64,000 bases of DNA, taken from positions 246,762 through 310,761 of the forward strand of contig NZ_JAHKQH010000023.1 in NCBI RefSeq assembly GCF_018861025.1, given 5' to 3'. The notes under the pieces were generated by a model. The model saw nothing but the letters and a program-made list of their open reading frames with translations. It did not search any database and had not been told where the DNA came from. The position numbers and the translations under genes are program-made. This stretch comes from Psychrosphaera sp. B3R10. GTDB taxonomy: Bacteria; Pseudomonadota; Gammaproteobacteria; Enterobacterales; Alteromonadaceae. Shown here piece by piece: positions 47,309 through 56,419 of this stretch. Within the stretch, counting starts at the first letter, position 1. Each line of letters begins with the position of its first letter.

Positions 47309-48343
47309 ATGTCATTAAAGATGTTAAAAACAATTTGGCTAGCCCTGGTAGGGCTGGCCTTTTTGGTTTCTTGCACACAGCAAACTGAGTCTGAGGTTCA
47401 GCCTGTTCTTTTGCAGGGCAAAACCATGGGTACGACCTTTAGTGTTAAGTTATTCCCAACACAAGACGACATCAATCAGCTTAATTTGTATGAGTCAGTA
47501 AACAATGAGTTAATTAGAATTAACCAACTCATGTCGACTTATATTGCAGATTCTGAACTAAGCAAATTTAATCAAACAGAAGCGGGTAAACCGTTTGAGT
47601 TTTCAGCGGATAATGTTGAAATTTTGACAAAGTCTTTCGAGATTAATCGCGAGTCAAATGGTGCGTTTGATGTAACGGTTGGGCCTATTGTAAATTTGTG
47701 GGGCTTTGGTCCTAATGGCCGAATTGAAACTCGCCCAAGCGACGCAGATATTGCAAACGTTAAACATTTTGTCGGCATAGACAAAGTTTCGCTGACAGGT
47801 AATGTGGCAGTTAAAAAGCATAAAGACGTTTATGTTGATTTTTCATCAATTGCTAAAGGTTTTGCTGTTGATAAAATTGCTGAATATTTAGAGCGAAATA
47901 ACATTACCAATTACTTAGTGGAAATTGGTGGTGAAATGCGTCTTTCAGGCCATAAACCGTCAGGAGAATTATGGACGGTAGCGGTCGAAAAACCGGTGAC
48001 AAATAGACGCGAAGCTCAGTTGATATTTAGTCCAGGCAATATTGGTATGGCTACGTCTGGTGATTATCGTAATTATTTTGAAGAGAATGGTACTCGATTC
48101 TCACATACGATTAACCCAGAGACTGCAGCACCAATAACGCATAAGTTAGCTTCGGTAACCGTATTACATAGTTCTGCGGCAAGTGCAGACGCTTACGCTA
48201 CGGCTATTAATGTTTTAGGTCCCGTTAGCGGTGTTGAATTTGCAGAGAAAAATGGTATCGCGGCTTACTTTCTAATTAAAACGGATAATGGATTTGCCGA
48301 AGTTTTGTCGACGGAATTTAAAAAGTTGATTGGTAAAGGCTAA
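47309..48343 (+). CDS. apbE: FAD:protein FMN transferase
   Basis: 344 residues from ATG 47309 (ATG 47321 is possible; the ATG at 47261 is inside nqrF). Lipobox AFLVSC. ApbE features are GKTMGTTFSVK, GPIVNLWGFGP, SSIAKGFAVDKIAEYL, VEIGGEMRLSG and ATSGDYRNYF. It uses FAD to attach FMN through phosphoester bonds to the Thr of NqrB and NqrC, which are encoded in the same operon. The lipid anchor places it on the periplasmic side. Confidence 0.95.
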   Translation: MSLKMLKTIWLALVGLAFLVSCTQQTESEVQPVLLQGKTMGTTFSVKLFPTQDDINQLNLYESVNNELIRINQLMSTYIADSELSKFNQTEAGKPFEFSADNVEILTKSFEINRESNGAFDVTVGPIVNLWGFGPNGRIETRPSDADIANVKHFVGIDKVSLTGNVAVKKHKDVYVDFSSIAKGFAVDKIAEYLERNNITNYLVEIGGEMRLSGHKPSGELWTVAVEKPVTNRREAQLIFSPGNIGMATSGDYRNYFEENGTRFSHTINPETAAPITHKLASVTVLHSSAASADAYATAINVLGPVSGVEFAEKNGIAAYFLIKTDNGFAEVLSTEFKKLIGKG

Positions 48344-48347
48344 CAAA

Positions 48348-48578
48348 ATGTTAAAAGTATTTTTATTGACGTTTGCGCTGCTTTTGATTGTGTTTATCGC
48401 TATGTCGGTAGGCTATTGGATCAAGCAGAAAACAATTGCAGGCAGTTGTGGTGGTTTAGGTGCGTTAGGAATTGCTAAGGCATGTAATTGTGACAACCCT
48501 TGTGATAAGCGACTTGAACGTCAGAGATTGGCGCGAGAAGAAAAAGAGCAAGCTTGGAAAGATAACCAAATTATTTAA
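48348..48578 (+). CDS. nqrM: Na+-NQR maturation protein NqrM
   Basis: 76 residues from ATG 48348, with AAAGG 8 bases upstream (an in-frame TTG at 48330 is less likely). One N-terminal membrane helix, then GSCGGLGALGIAKACNC and DNPCDKR with four cysteines. This is the DUF539 family, needed for Na+-NQR assembly, probably by supplying iron to the NqrD/NqrE centre. Last gene of the operon; a terminator follows. Confidence 0.94.
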   Translation: MLKVFLLTFALLLIVFIAMSVGYWIKQKTIAGSCGGLGALGIAKACNCDNPCDKRLERQRLAREEKEQAWKDNQII

Positions 48579-48580
48579 TG

Positions 48581-48605
48581 AAAAGCGCCGAAAAGGCGCT
48601 TTTTT
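48581..48605. terminator. Terminator of the nqr operon
   Basis: AGCGCC (48584-48589), loop GAAAA, GGCGCT (48595-48600) and five T. It lies between the convergent nqrM and tdk and has A/T runs on both sides. Confidence 0.9.
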
Positions 48606-48652
48606 ATTGGTTTAACGCAATGGTTGTGAAATTAGTTCAGTATAGAAGTGAT

Positions 48653-49252
48653 TTAAGCTGTTGACGTCAGTTGTCCTGTTTCAAACGCCTGTTTAAAATG
48701 TTTCCGGCATAAGCTCATATATTTATCATTTCCGCCAATTTCTACTTGATCCCCTGAAGAAACCACGTGCCCATCTTCACCATACCTAACCACCATATTG
48801 GCCTTTTTGCCACAATGACAAATTGTTTTTAGCTCGACAAGCTTGTCAGCCCACGATAGTAAGTATTTACTACCTTCAAATAACTCACCTTGGAAGTCTG
48901 TTCGAATTCCATAACACATAACGGGGACGTTTAGTTTATCGACAACATCGGTAAGTTGTTGTACCTGATTTTTTAAAAGGAATTGAGACTCGTCGACCAA
49001 CACACAGTGCAATGCTCTATTTTCTTTGATTTTAGATATCTGCTGAAATAAATCGGTGTCGCTGTTAAAAATATCGGCAGGTTGGCTTAAGCCAATTCGA
49101 GAACTCACAACGCCTGTTGCGGTGCGGTCATCTATTGCAGCAGTAAAAATGGCACTGTACATTCCTCTTTCAACATAATTGTAAGCTGATTGTAACAAAG
49201 ACGTCGATTTTCCAGCGTTCATTGTAGAGTAGTAGAAGTATAGTTGCGCCAT
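48653..49252 (-). CDS. tdk: Thymidine kinase
   Basis: 199 residues. P-loop [19 protein letters not shown] as the Walker B-like/lid site, and zinc-binding CHCGKK with a later CRKHF. The [20 protein letters not shown] block is typical of type II thymidine kinases. It phosphorylates thymidine for salvage. No strong Shine-Dalgarno. Confidence 0.95.
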   Translation of the reverse strand: MAQLYFYYSTMNAGKSTSLLQSAYNYVERGMYSAIFTAAIDDRTATGVVSSRIGLSQPADIFNSDTDLFQQISKIKENRALHCVLVDESQFLLKNQVQQLTDVVDKLNVPVMCYGIRTDFQGELFEGSKYLLSWADKLVELKTICHCGKKANMVVRYGEDGHVVSSGDQVEIGGNDKYMSLCRKHFKQAFETGQLTSTA

Positions 49253-49480
49253 GTTTTTAATATTCTCGATAAAAAGTGTTCTTCGCCGTCATGGGAGTTT
49301 ACCTACTAACTGCTCGGAAATAAATTATTTGATTGGTAGCCTAAAACCACTTTGGTCACTTTAGTTTTTGCGGTCAATTCGACTTGTTGAAATGAAATGT
49401 ATTTTTGCTCTTGGGCATGACCTCTTTGCATACGTATGGATGACCAAAAATTCAGTTCTTCTGTCGACTGCTATAAGAAA

Positions 49481-49497
49481 TACGGTAAATTACCGTA
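49481..49497. promoter_or_regulatory. 17-bp palindrome before the MFS gene
   Basis: TACGGTAA-A-TTACCGTA is a perfect palindrome with 8-bp arms, 23 bp before the MFS start. It is probably an operator, possibly for a sugar-responsive repressor (inference). Confidence 0.55.
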
Positions 49498-49520
49498 TGA
49501 ATTTAACAAGAGCACAGTAA

Positions 49521-50957
49521 ATGTTGAGTATCCAAAAGAAGTTGTCTGCACCGTTTTATATGTTGTTAAGCTTGCCATCCACAGCTATGGGGTTTGCACT
49601 ATCTGTTCAAATTTCAGCATTGAGTTGGTTGCTGAGCACACAATATGGCCTCGATATTCATGAAATTGGTATTGTTTGGGCCGCCGGTCCAATAGCCGGT
49701 ATTTTAGGTCAAGTTATTGTTGGCTTTATTAGTGATAAAGTTTGGTTTTGGAATGGCAGACGAAGACCATTTATCATTATTGGCGGCGTATTAGCGTCAC
49801 TATCTCTATTAGCCTTACCGAATATCGGCATCATAAACGAGTCTTTGGGTCATGTTGGCTTAATGGCCGTTGCTATAGCCGTTGCTCTATCCCTCGACTT
49901 GTCTATAAACGTTAGCTTTAACCCTACACGATCAATAATTGCTGACGTTACTCCAGCAGGGGAGCAGCGCACATTAGGTTATACTTGGATGCAAACCATC
50001 TCCGGAACCTTTGGCGTACTAGCCTATGTTATCGGCGGATTTTGGAACAATTTTCTACTTATTTACTTTGGTGCTGCACTCGTCCTGCTATTTTCAGTTA
50101 TACCCGCATTGTTTATCGAAGAGCCTAAAGTACTTGAAGGTGAGAACAAAGAAGCGGATGTAAAATTTTCTTGGTATGAAGTACTTAGCGATATAAAGCC
50201 ACTTTGGGGCTTTTTAGTTTATTCAATTTACGCCAGTGTTTTACATTTAACTGGTTTTGAAGTTAAGCACTATTATTTCGAAATATTGGCCTTGCTCATC
50301 ACCTTGTATTTCGTATTTGAAACACTATCGAAAAATGAAAACGACTTTTCTGAATCTGACGCTAAGCACTTAGGATTCAAAAAGGTATTGGCGGCACACT
50401 CATTCTCATGGATTGGAATTCAAACGATGTTTGTTTTTTGCTATGCGTTTTTGCAAGAAAAAATGTCGACGCTCACTACGGAGGAATTAGGCCAAACAAT
50501 TTCGTACAGCTTTGCCATTTTAAACGCCGTAGCTGCACTATTACCCGCTTTGGTTTTAGGACCCTTAGCCATTAAGTTTGGGCGTATTCAAGTCCATGCC
50601 TATGCATTATTGGTGACCGCAGTTGCGTACGCTTTGATCGCATTTTTTGCAACGACACCGATGATCATGTATCTCTTCATGGCGTTAGCTGGCATTGGTT
50701 GGTCTGCAGTTGTAAGTTTACCCTTTGCGATTATGTCAGAGCGTGTCGAAAACGCTAAGATGGGCTTGTACATGGGGTTATTTAATTTGTCTGTGGTTTT
50801 ACCGCAACTTGTGGTTTCGTTGGGGGTGAGTCTATTCCTAAATAAAGCAGATGATAAAAGCATGGTCTTTGTGGTCTGCGCGATTTCAATGACGATCTCG
50901 GCAGTCTCGTGGTTAATGATCAAAGAGAAGCCAGTGCCCGATGTCAACGCGAACTAA
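49521..50957 (+). CDS. MFS transporter, SLC45/sugar-carrier-like
   Basis: 478 residues, about 12 helices. The loop NGRRRPFIIIGG after helix 2 and NVSFNPTRSIIADVTP resemble the SLC45/GPH group that includes bacterial sucrose and maltose importers. The GRIQVHAYALL and MSERVENAKMGLYMGLFN blocks also fit. Such genes usually stand with glycoside hydrolases; here it is alone, so the substrate cannot be named. Confidence 0.82.
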   Translation: MLSIQKKLSAPFYMLLSLPSTAMGFALSVQISALSWLLSTQYGLDIHEIGIVWAAGPIAGILGQVIVGFISDKVWFWNGRRRPFIIIGGVLASLSLLALPNIGIINESLGHVGLMAVAIAVALSLDLSINVSFNPTRSIIADVTPAGEQRTLGYTWMQTISGTFGVLAYVIGGFWNNFLLIYFGAALVLLFSVIPALFIEEPKVLEGENKEADVKFSWYEVLSDIKPLWGFLVYSIYASVLHLTGFEVKHYYFEILALLITLYFVFETLSKNENDFSESDAKHLGFKKVLAAHSFSWIGIQTMFVFCYAFLQEKMSTLTTEELGQTISYSFAILNAVAALLPALVLGPLAIKFGRIQVHAYALLVTAVAYALIAFFATTPMIMYLFMALAGIGWSAVVSLPFAIMSERVENAKMGLYMGLFNLSVVLPQLVVSLGVSLFLNKADDKSMVFVVCAISMTISAVSWLMIKEKPVPDVNAN

Positions 50958-51283
50958 ATAGGTTAATTTGTTGTAATAAAAGGATAATTAAATGGATTTT
51001 TTGACGGGACTAAAGATCCATTTATTCATATGAACTAATAATCTGTCTATTATTTATCCTTTATTCTAAAATAGGGCTTTTGTTTTATAATAGTTATGCT
51101 ATTATACGTCGCGCTACAGATGCAGTATTTATTTTGTTATCCGCTTTAGTTACACCAGTAAACCCGTTTTTTAATATTATATTGAATTCAGTTTTACCCA
51201 AGGCACTATCAATTAAGTAATTTCTTTAGCTCGACCGGTCAGAAATGACCATTCAATTTAATATTTAAAAAGGTAAGATTATT
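50958..51283 (+). promoter_or_regulatory. Intergenic region and csp leader
   Basis: 326 bp. A 12-bp stem AAATGGATTTTT (50990-51001) / AAAGATCCATTT (51012-51023) may end the MFS transcript. TATAAT at 51086-51091 would give a csp leader of about 185 nt, in keeping with the long structured leaders of cspA-type genes. A short hairpin GGTCAGAAATGACC at about 51237-51250 precedes the ribosome binding site AAGG. Confidence 0.5.
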
Positions 51284-51493
51284 ATGTCTACTACTACTGG
51301 CACAGTAAAATGGTTTAACGAAGAGAAAGGTTTCGGATTTTTAACTCAAGAAGGCGGCGGTAAAGATGTATTCGTACATTTCCGTGCTATTGCTTCTGAA
51401 GGTTTCAAAACTTTGACTGAAGGTCAATCTGTTCAATTCACTATTGAACAAGGCCAAAAAGGTCCTCAAGCATCAAACGTTGTTGTTATCTAA
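51284..51493 (+). CDS. CspA-family cold-shock protein
   Basis: 69 residues. One cold-shock domain with RNP1 KGFGFL and RNP2 VFVHF; begins [12 protein letters not shown]. It binds single-stranded RNA/DNA as a chaperone. Which csp paralogue this is cannot be told. The long leader suggests post-transcriptional control. Confidence 0.95.
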   Translation: MSTTTGTVKWFNEEKGFGFLTQEGGGKDVFVHFRAIASEGFKTLTEGQSVQFTIEQGQKGPQASNVVVI

Positions 51494-51525
51494 TTTTAGA
51501 TTTTTCTAAAAATAGTTAATAATTG

Positions 51526-51558
51526 AAAGGTCGAGTAAATTTTTACTTGGCCTTTTGT
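51526..51558 (+). terminator. Terminator of csp gene
   Basis: AAAGGTCGAGTAAA (51526-51539) pairs with TTTACTTGGCCTTT (51542-51555) over 14 positions, two of them G-U. Confidence 0.8.
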
Positions 51559-51810
51559 TTTATAGAGTGTTATAAAACCACTCAAGATTGTGTTTACCCC
51601 AAAGTTCTTCTTTTCTGTATAACTTTTTAATGCATTGATTTGACATTAAAAACGTATTGTCTTTATTGAACTCGTAAAATAATCCGAATTAGTCATGCTT
51701 GTAATTTTTCACAGAATAATTTTGTGCGGAATTTACTTAGTCATGTTTCTGTAATAATTGGTGGCTAAACTGGCCGCTGTTTTTTAATAATATAATAAGA
51801 AATTAAATTT
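51559..51810 (+). other. Intergenic region before the 57-residue ORF
   Basis: AT-rich. TATAAT at 51791-51796 lies only 15 bp before the ATG at 51811. A weak GTGGC/GCCGC stem followed by T residues lies at about 51761-51785. Nothing else is supportable. Confidence 0.3.
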
Positions 51811-51984
51811 ATGTCATATACCTATAACGGTGAGCAATTAACAATTGTGCAACCACTACATTCAATTTCAGTTAACAACAACAAAGTTGTGTTTTCTGAT
51901 CAGTCAGGCCCTAAACATTTAACGTTGGCCAATACCAAAGAAGCAAAACGCTTTTTAAACTGGTTAGTTCAAGAGCGATCTTAA
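51811..51984 (+). CDS. Small soluble protein (57 residues), function unknown
   Basis: ATG 51811 to TAA 51982-51984. The protein starts MSYTYNGEQLTIVQPLHS and ends NTKEAKRFLNWLVQERS. The pattern suggests a short beta-strand part (TIVQPLHSISV, KVVFSD) followed by a helix (EAKRFLNWLVQ). No signal, helix anchor or Cys. Amino-acid composition looks like a real protein. No clear Shine-Dalgarno. Not recognised. Confidence 0.62.
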   Translation: MSYTYNGEQLTIVQPLHSISVNNNKVVFSDQSGPKHLTLANTKEAKRFLNWLVQERS

Positions 51985-52140
51985 CTAACCGGCTGTACGG
52001 TATTACTCTCGTTTACTGTTATTAATTCTCACTCATATCCTTCAAAAATTTTCGTTCAAATTAATTCTCAACGGTTTTACTATACAAGCTGATTGGCTTG
52101 CAGTTCATTCCAAATAAATTTCGCGATAATGTCCCTTAAA

Positions 52141-52182
52141 CTTATTCGTTTTAATCGTTGTTTAAATAACGATACGAATAAG
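52141..52182. repeat. Two-part hairpin upstream of dinB
   Basis: Outer arms CTTATTCGT (52141-52149) / ACGAATAAG (52174-52182) and inner arms ATCGTT (52154-52159) / AACGAT (52168-52173), with a 4-base bulge on the left. 15 bp in all. No T tract. Confidence 0.65.
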
Positions 52183-52251
52183 TAGGTTACCTTAGTCGTT
52201 TTTCAACTTCTTAATTGCAAACTTATCAATCTAGATTAAAAAAACTGCACT

Positions 52252-52280
52252 TTGACTGTTTGTTTATACAGTGGTATTTT
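52252..52280 (+). promoter_or_regulatory. dinB promoter with LexA (SOS) box
   Basis: CTGT-N8-ACAG at 52256-52271 (CTGTTTGTTTATACAG) matches the gammaproteobacterial SOS box. It overlaps a sigma-70 promoter: TTGACT (52252-52257), 17-base spacer, TATTTT (52275-52280), about 50 bp before the dinB ATG. LexA binding would block RNA polymerase, giving DNA-damage induction. Confidence 0.85.
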
Positions 52281-52329
52281 GTTGCTATGGGCCAGTGAGC
52301 ATTAAATTTAAACAGACAATATTCTAAAT

Positions 52330-53400
52330 ATGAGCATCAACCGAAAAATTATTCATGTCGATATGGATGCGTTTTATGTCAGTGTCGAGATAAGAGATAA
52401 CCCGGCTTTAGTGGGGTTACCTGTTGCAGTTGGTGGAAATTCTGATAGGCGAGGTGTCATAGCCACGTGCAACTATGAGGCACGAAAATTCGGTGTACGG
52501 TCTGCCATGGCAACTGCAATGGCCCTCAAAAAGTGTCCTAATTTAGTGATAGTTCCGGGCCGGATGGCTGAATATAAAGAAGTTAGCCGTCAAATTAGAG
52601 AGATATTCGAGTATTACACCCCACTAATTGAACCTTTATCATTGGATGAAGCGTATTTAGATGTTTCCGATTGTACGGAGTTTCAAGGTTCCGCAACCCT
52701 CATTGCCCAGCAAATAAGACGTGATATCTTTTATAAAACGGGTTTAACCGCTTCCGCTGGTATTGCACCGGTCAAGTTTCTTGCAAAGGTCGCGAGCGAT
52801 GAGAATAAACCAAACGGACAGTTTGTAATTACGCCGGACCAAGTAGTTGAATTTGTTAAAACCATGCCGCTAGAGAAAATATCGGGTGTAGGCAAAGTTA
52901 CATTAAAAAAATTACACGACGCTGGGCTCTTTGTCGGGGAAGATGTCAGAAACTCTAAAGAAGTGTTTTTATCTCAATTGCTTGGAAGTTACGGCGCCGT
53001 TTTATGGGCACGTTGTCAAGGCATTGATAACCGAGGGGTAGAGACTGAACGAGTTCGAAAATCCGTTGGTGTTGAGCGGACTTTCAGTGAAGATATTAAG
53101 GATCTATCTGTATTGAAGCAGATAATGCATGAAAAACTCATACCTGAACTTAAAAAGCGTGCCCAAAGCTATTTAGACAAGCGACATATTGGCAAGTTAG
53201 GCGTTAAGTTAAAGTTTAATGACTTTGTTGTCACAACTAAAGAGCAAAAACATAATCAATTTGATGTAGCGACGTTTGAATCGCTTTTAGTGGAGGCGTT
53301 AAGTCGTGGCGAGGGACGAGCCGTTAGACTATTGGGTGTTCATATTGGACTAGAAGATTCGGTGGTCGACGCTATTGAACAGCTTAGCTTATTTGGTTAA
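52330..53400 (+). CDS. dinB: DNA polymerase IV (Y family)
   Basis: 356 residues. Catalytic motifs [12 protein letters not shown] (Asp ligands) and [12 protein letters not shown]; helix-hairpin-helix [13 protein letters not shown]; little-finger domain; the C-terminal QLSLFG fits a beta-clamp binding motif. It carries out translesion synthesis. A LexA box upstream indicates SOS control. It converges on the ABC exporter operon with 13 bp between stops. Confidence 0.97.
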   Translation: MSINRKIIHVDMDAFYVSVEIRDNPALVGLPVAVGGNSDRRGVIATCNYEARKFGVRSAMATAMALKKCPNLVIVPGRMAEYKEVSRQIREIFEYYTPLIEPLSLDEAYLDVSDCTEFQGSATLIAQQIRRDIFYKTGLTASAGIAPVKFLAKVASDENKPNGQFVITPDQVVEFVKTMPLEKISGVGKVTLKKLHDAGLFVGEDVRNSKEVFLSQLLGSYGAVLWARCQGIDNRGVETERVRKSVGVERTFSEDIKDLSVLKQIMHEKLIPELKKRAQSYLDKRHIGKLGVKLKFNDFVVTTKEQKHNQFDVATFESLLVEALSRGEGRAVRLLGVHIGLEDSVVDAIEQLSLFG

Positions 53401-53413
53401 TGGCTTTAGCTGC

Positions 53414-54541
53414 TTAATCCAACGTTGTTCTATACCTGGCAATTGCCACAATTCCAATCAAGACAATAAACCCGATTAACGCGTAAAACTCATTCGCGAG
53501 ATGGGAAAAATCCGCCGCTTTTAGCATAACTCCCCTGACAATCCGCAAAAAATGCGTTAAAGGTAACATTTCACCGATAAGTTGAGCCCACTGTGGCATT
53601 CCTCTAAACGGGAACATAAATCCTGACAACAACAGTGACGGTAAAAAGAAAAAGAACGTCATCTGCATTGCCTGCATTTGTGTTGTTGCGATTGTTGAAA
53701 ACGTAAAACCTAAACATAAGTTAGCCAACAGAAAAATAAGGATAGCGGAGTTAAGGATCATAAAACTCCCTAGGAAGGGCACTTCAAATAAGAAACTGGC
53801 GGCGGATAAAATGATGGCGGTCTGTATGAGTCCAATGAGGACATAGGGAGCAATTTTTCCAACCATAACCTCAAATGGCTTAACCGGCATAGCTAAAATA
53901 TTTTCCAAATTGCCTTTTTCCCGTTCTCGTGTCATTGCCATAGAGGTGATCATGACAGAAGTCATAGTTAAAATAACACCGAGCAATCCTGGTACGATGT
54001 TGTACTGAGTAATGCCTTGAGGGTTGTATTTTGGGTGAATAATTACATCGACATTTGGTTTAGTAGACTTCAGAAAGTTTAAAGAGCCGACAAAATCATG
54101 ATTCAATGCTTTGCTAACAATTACAGACGCTTTGGCAATCGCATTCGATGAAGCTGCAGGATCAGAAGCATCTGCAGATATTAACAATTGAGGCATTTCC
54201 TGGCGGACCAGTTTTTTTGTAAAGTCTGCTGGGATCACAAGTAAAAACGTAATTTCACCTTTTAAGAATAAGTCATCAGCTTGTTGGTAGTTACTCACTG
54301 CAGTAACAACATCAAAATATTCGGATAATTTAAAGCCCTCAACAATGGTTCTAGAATGTTGGTCTGGTGCTTCTATAAATACCGCTGTTGGCAAACCTTT
54401 TGGATCATTGTTGATGGCAAAACCGAACAATATTAATTGCATTATTGGAACACCGACCATCATCGCAAATGTCATTCTGTCGCGGCGCATTTGGATCATC
54501 TCTTTAGACAATATCGCCCAAATCCGAAATAAACTGTTCAT
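53414..54541 (-). CDS. ABC-2-type permease of exporter
   Basis: 375 residues: one N-terminal helix (about 22-42), a periplasmic domain of about 130 residues, then five helices. It resembles YbhS/YbhR. SMAMTREREKGNLENILAMP is the typical ABC-2 coupling segment. Last gene of a four-gene operon; overlaps the ATPase gene by 4 bp. Only one permease is present, so it probably works as a homodimer. Confidence 0.9.
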   Translation of the reverse strand: MNSLFRIWAILSKEMIQMRRDRMTFAMMVGVPIMQLILFGFAINNDPKGLPTAVFIEAPDQHSRTIVEGFKLSEYFDVVTAVSNYQQADDLFLKGEITFLLVIPADFTKKLVRQEMPQLLISADASDPAASSNAIAKASVIVSKALNHDFVGSLNFLKSTKPNVDVIIHPKYNPQGITQYNIVPGLLGVILTMTSVMITSMAMTREREKGNLENILAMPVKPFEVMVGKIAPYVLIGLIQTAIILSAASFLFEVPFLGSFMILNSAILIFLLANLCLGFTFSTIATTQMQAMQMTFFFFLPSLLLSGFMFPFRGMPQWAQLIGEMLPLTHFLRIVRGVMLKAADFSHLANEFYALIGFIVLIGIVAIARYRTTLD

Positions 54542-55467
54542 TGGTAGTCTCGCTTATCATTGCCTACAGATGTCATAAGTGAAATAAACACGTCTTCTAA
54601 ACTAGGGGTGATTTTTTGCCAATCTAGTGAGTCGAATGGCGCTCGTTTTATAACGTTTTCGATTGCTACTGTATTTGTGCTACTAATATGCAGGGCGGCT
54701 CCAAAGTATGAAACGTTTTCAATGTCATCTTCCGCTTTTAGCGCCGAGGCAAATTGCCTAACACCTTTATTGATCGAAACGTACGTTGTTAAGTTAGAGG
54801 CCGCAATGACATCTCGAACCGTTCCCTGCGTGATAAGTTTACCGTGGGCAAGATAGGCAATCTGGTCGCATCGTTCAGCTTCGTCCATGTAATGCGTCGA
54901 AACTAAAATGGTGATCCCTTGATTTGTCAGCTCATGAATTTGGTCCCAAAATTCTCGACGGGCCTTAGGATCCACGCCCGCTGTTGGTTCATCAAGCAGC
55001 AATAATTTAGGATTATGCATGGTCACAGCGGCAAGTGCTAAACGTTGCTTCCACCCGCCAGAAAGATCACCTGCTAGCTGGTGTTGTCTTTGAGTTAAAT
55101 CTAGCCTTGCTATTACGTCATCAACTTTGGCTTTACGATTTGGCAGGTTGTACATTCGAGATACAAAATCTAGGTTTTCTCGAATTGATAAATCTTCCCA
55201 GAACGAAAATTTCTGAGTCATATAACCGGTTTGTAATTTTATCTTTTCAGCTTCGGTTATGATGTCTAGACCTAAACAGGTTCCTGAACCTTGAGTTGGT
55301 GTTAATAGCCCACATAACATTCTGATAGTCGTTGTTTTACCTGACCCATTAGGCCCGAGAAAGCCCCACACCTGGCCTTTTGGAATTTGTAATGCGACGT
55401 CATCAACCACGCGAGTTTTACCAAACTCTTTGACTAATGATTTAACATCAACCGCAAAGTCATTCAT
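54538..55467 (-). CDS. ABC exporter ATP-binding protein
   Basis: 309 residues. Walker A GPNGSGKTT, signature LSGGWKQRLAL, Walker B LLLLDEPTAGVDPKARREFW and the H-loop STHYMDEAERC. A single nucleotide-binding domain, unlike the double-length E. coli YbhF. Overlaps the hlyD-like gene by 8 bp and the permease gene by 4 bp, so all are translated together. Confidence 0.93.
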   Translation of the reverse strand: MNDFAVDVKSLVKEFGKTRVVDDVALQIPKGQVWGFLGPNGSGKTTTIRMLCGLLTPTQGSGTCLGLDIITEAEKIKLQTGYMTQKFSFWEDLSIRENLDFVSRMYNLPNRKAKVDDVIARLDLTQRQHQLAGDLSGGWKQRLALAAVTMHNPKLLLLDEPTAGVDPKARREFWDQIHELTNQGITILVSTHYMDEAERCDQIAYLAHGKLITQGTVRDVIAASNLTTYVSINKGVRQFASALKAEDDIENVSYFGAALHISSTNTVAIENVIKRAPFDSLDWQKITPSLEDVFISLMTSVGNDKRDYQ

Positions 55468-56419
55468 GGAAACTCACATCCACTGGTTGTCCAATATGTA
55501 GCTTAGTGGCGGGCGCTAATTGTGCCTCAACCATAAATACCAATGAGCTTCGAGAGCTTTGGTTATACAAAACCGGCGGTGTAAACTCTGGCTCCTGTGC
55601 AATAAACTGGACTTTTGCTTTATGGGTTTGAGTATCGTTATCTAGATTGATATCGACATATTGACCTACTTTCATGCGACTCAGTTGGCTTTGTTCGACA
55701 TAAAACCTCACTTTTTGGGAATCGTTAATTAATACTGAAACAATTGGTTGCCCTTGTTTAACATACTCACCATGTCGCTGAAAAACTTGCTCTACAACAC
55801 CGCTGTTTTTAGCGCTCAATATTCGTTTTGAATGTAACCATTGGGCCTTTTGGAGCTCAATTTTTGCTACCTCAAGTTGTTGCTCATGACTCGTAATAAC
55901 AGCGGGTCGTGCAGCCATTTTCATAACGTTTATTGTGTGATTGAGTGACGAAACGTTTGCGGCAAGTTGCAGTTGATAGGACTTAGATGTTTCCAATTCA
56001 GTTTCAGAAACTAGGTTTTTACGATGCAAATTTTCTAAACGTAGGTATTCACTTTTCGCTAAATCAAGCGCCAGTTGTTTTTGTTCCAATAAGTTTTGTT
56101 GTGCTAATAACTCTTCTTCCCGCGCACCACTTTGTATGTCTTCGAGTTGTGCTGCCGTCGACGCCAGTTGTTTTTCCGCCTGGGCAATTGCAAGACGCTG
56201 ATATTCATCATCGAGTTGAGCAATGATGGAGTCCGGGCTGACGGTATCGCCTTCTTTTACTGATAAGTTTATTATCCATCCAGGTTCCGGAGCGGAAACG
56301 TAAAAGTAATTACCTTCTATATAACCGGTGTACGCTGATACAGGCGGTTGCTTAGAACAAGCGGCGAGAAATAAATAAAGCAGGAAAAATATACACTTAA
56401 CGCTTTTGTTTGTGTTCAT
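55460..56419 (-). CDS. HlyD-type periplasmic adaptor lipoprotein
   Basis: 319 residues. Lipobox LFLAACS near residue 21. Lipoyl half APEPGWIINLSVKEGDTVSP, long alpha-hairpin (about 70-190), second half SAKNSGVVEQVFQRHGEYVKQGQ and a beta-barrel. Resembles YbhG. It would connect the ABC permease to an outer-membrane channel. Overlaps tetR by 4 bp (ATGA). Confidence 0.9.
   Translation of the reverse strand: MNTNKSVKCIFFLLYLFLAACSKQPPVSAYTGYIEGNYFYVSAPEPGWIINLSVKEGDTVSPDSIIAQLDDEYQRLAIAQAEKQLASTAAQLEDIQSGAREEELLAQQNLLEQKQLALDLAKSEYLRLENLHRKNLVSETELETSKSYQLQLAANVSSLNHTINVMKMAARPAVITSHEQQLEVAKIELQKAQWLHSKRILSAKNSGVVEQVFQRHGEYVKQGQPIVSVLINDSQKVRFYVEQSQLSRMKVGQYVDINLDNDTQTHKAKVQFIAQEPEFTPPVLYNQSSRSSLVFMVEAQLAPATKLHIGQPVDVSFHE

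Larger units (their letters stand above)
51985..52329 (+). other. Intergenic region before dinB
   Basis: 345 bp with no gene. It contains a 42-nt branched-looking hairpin (52141-52182) and the LexA-controlled dinB promoter (52252-52280), listed separately. Confidence 0.6.

Noticed and set aside
49436-49663. 75-codon ORF overlapping the start of the MFS gene
   Set aside because: It runs out of frame through the conserved MFS start and spans the operator-like palindrome; composition is not protein-like.
51761-51785. GTGGC/GCCGC stem followed by T residues
   Set aside because: Stem is five base pairs with a G-U pair; too weak to call a terminator, and the csp gene already has one.
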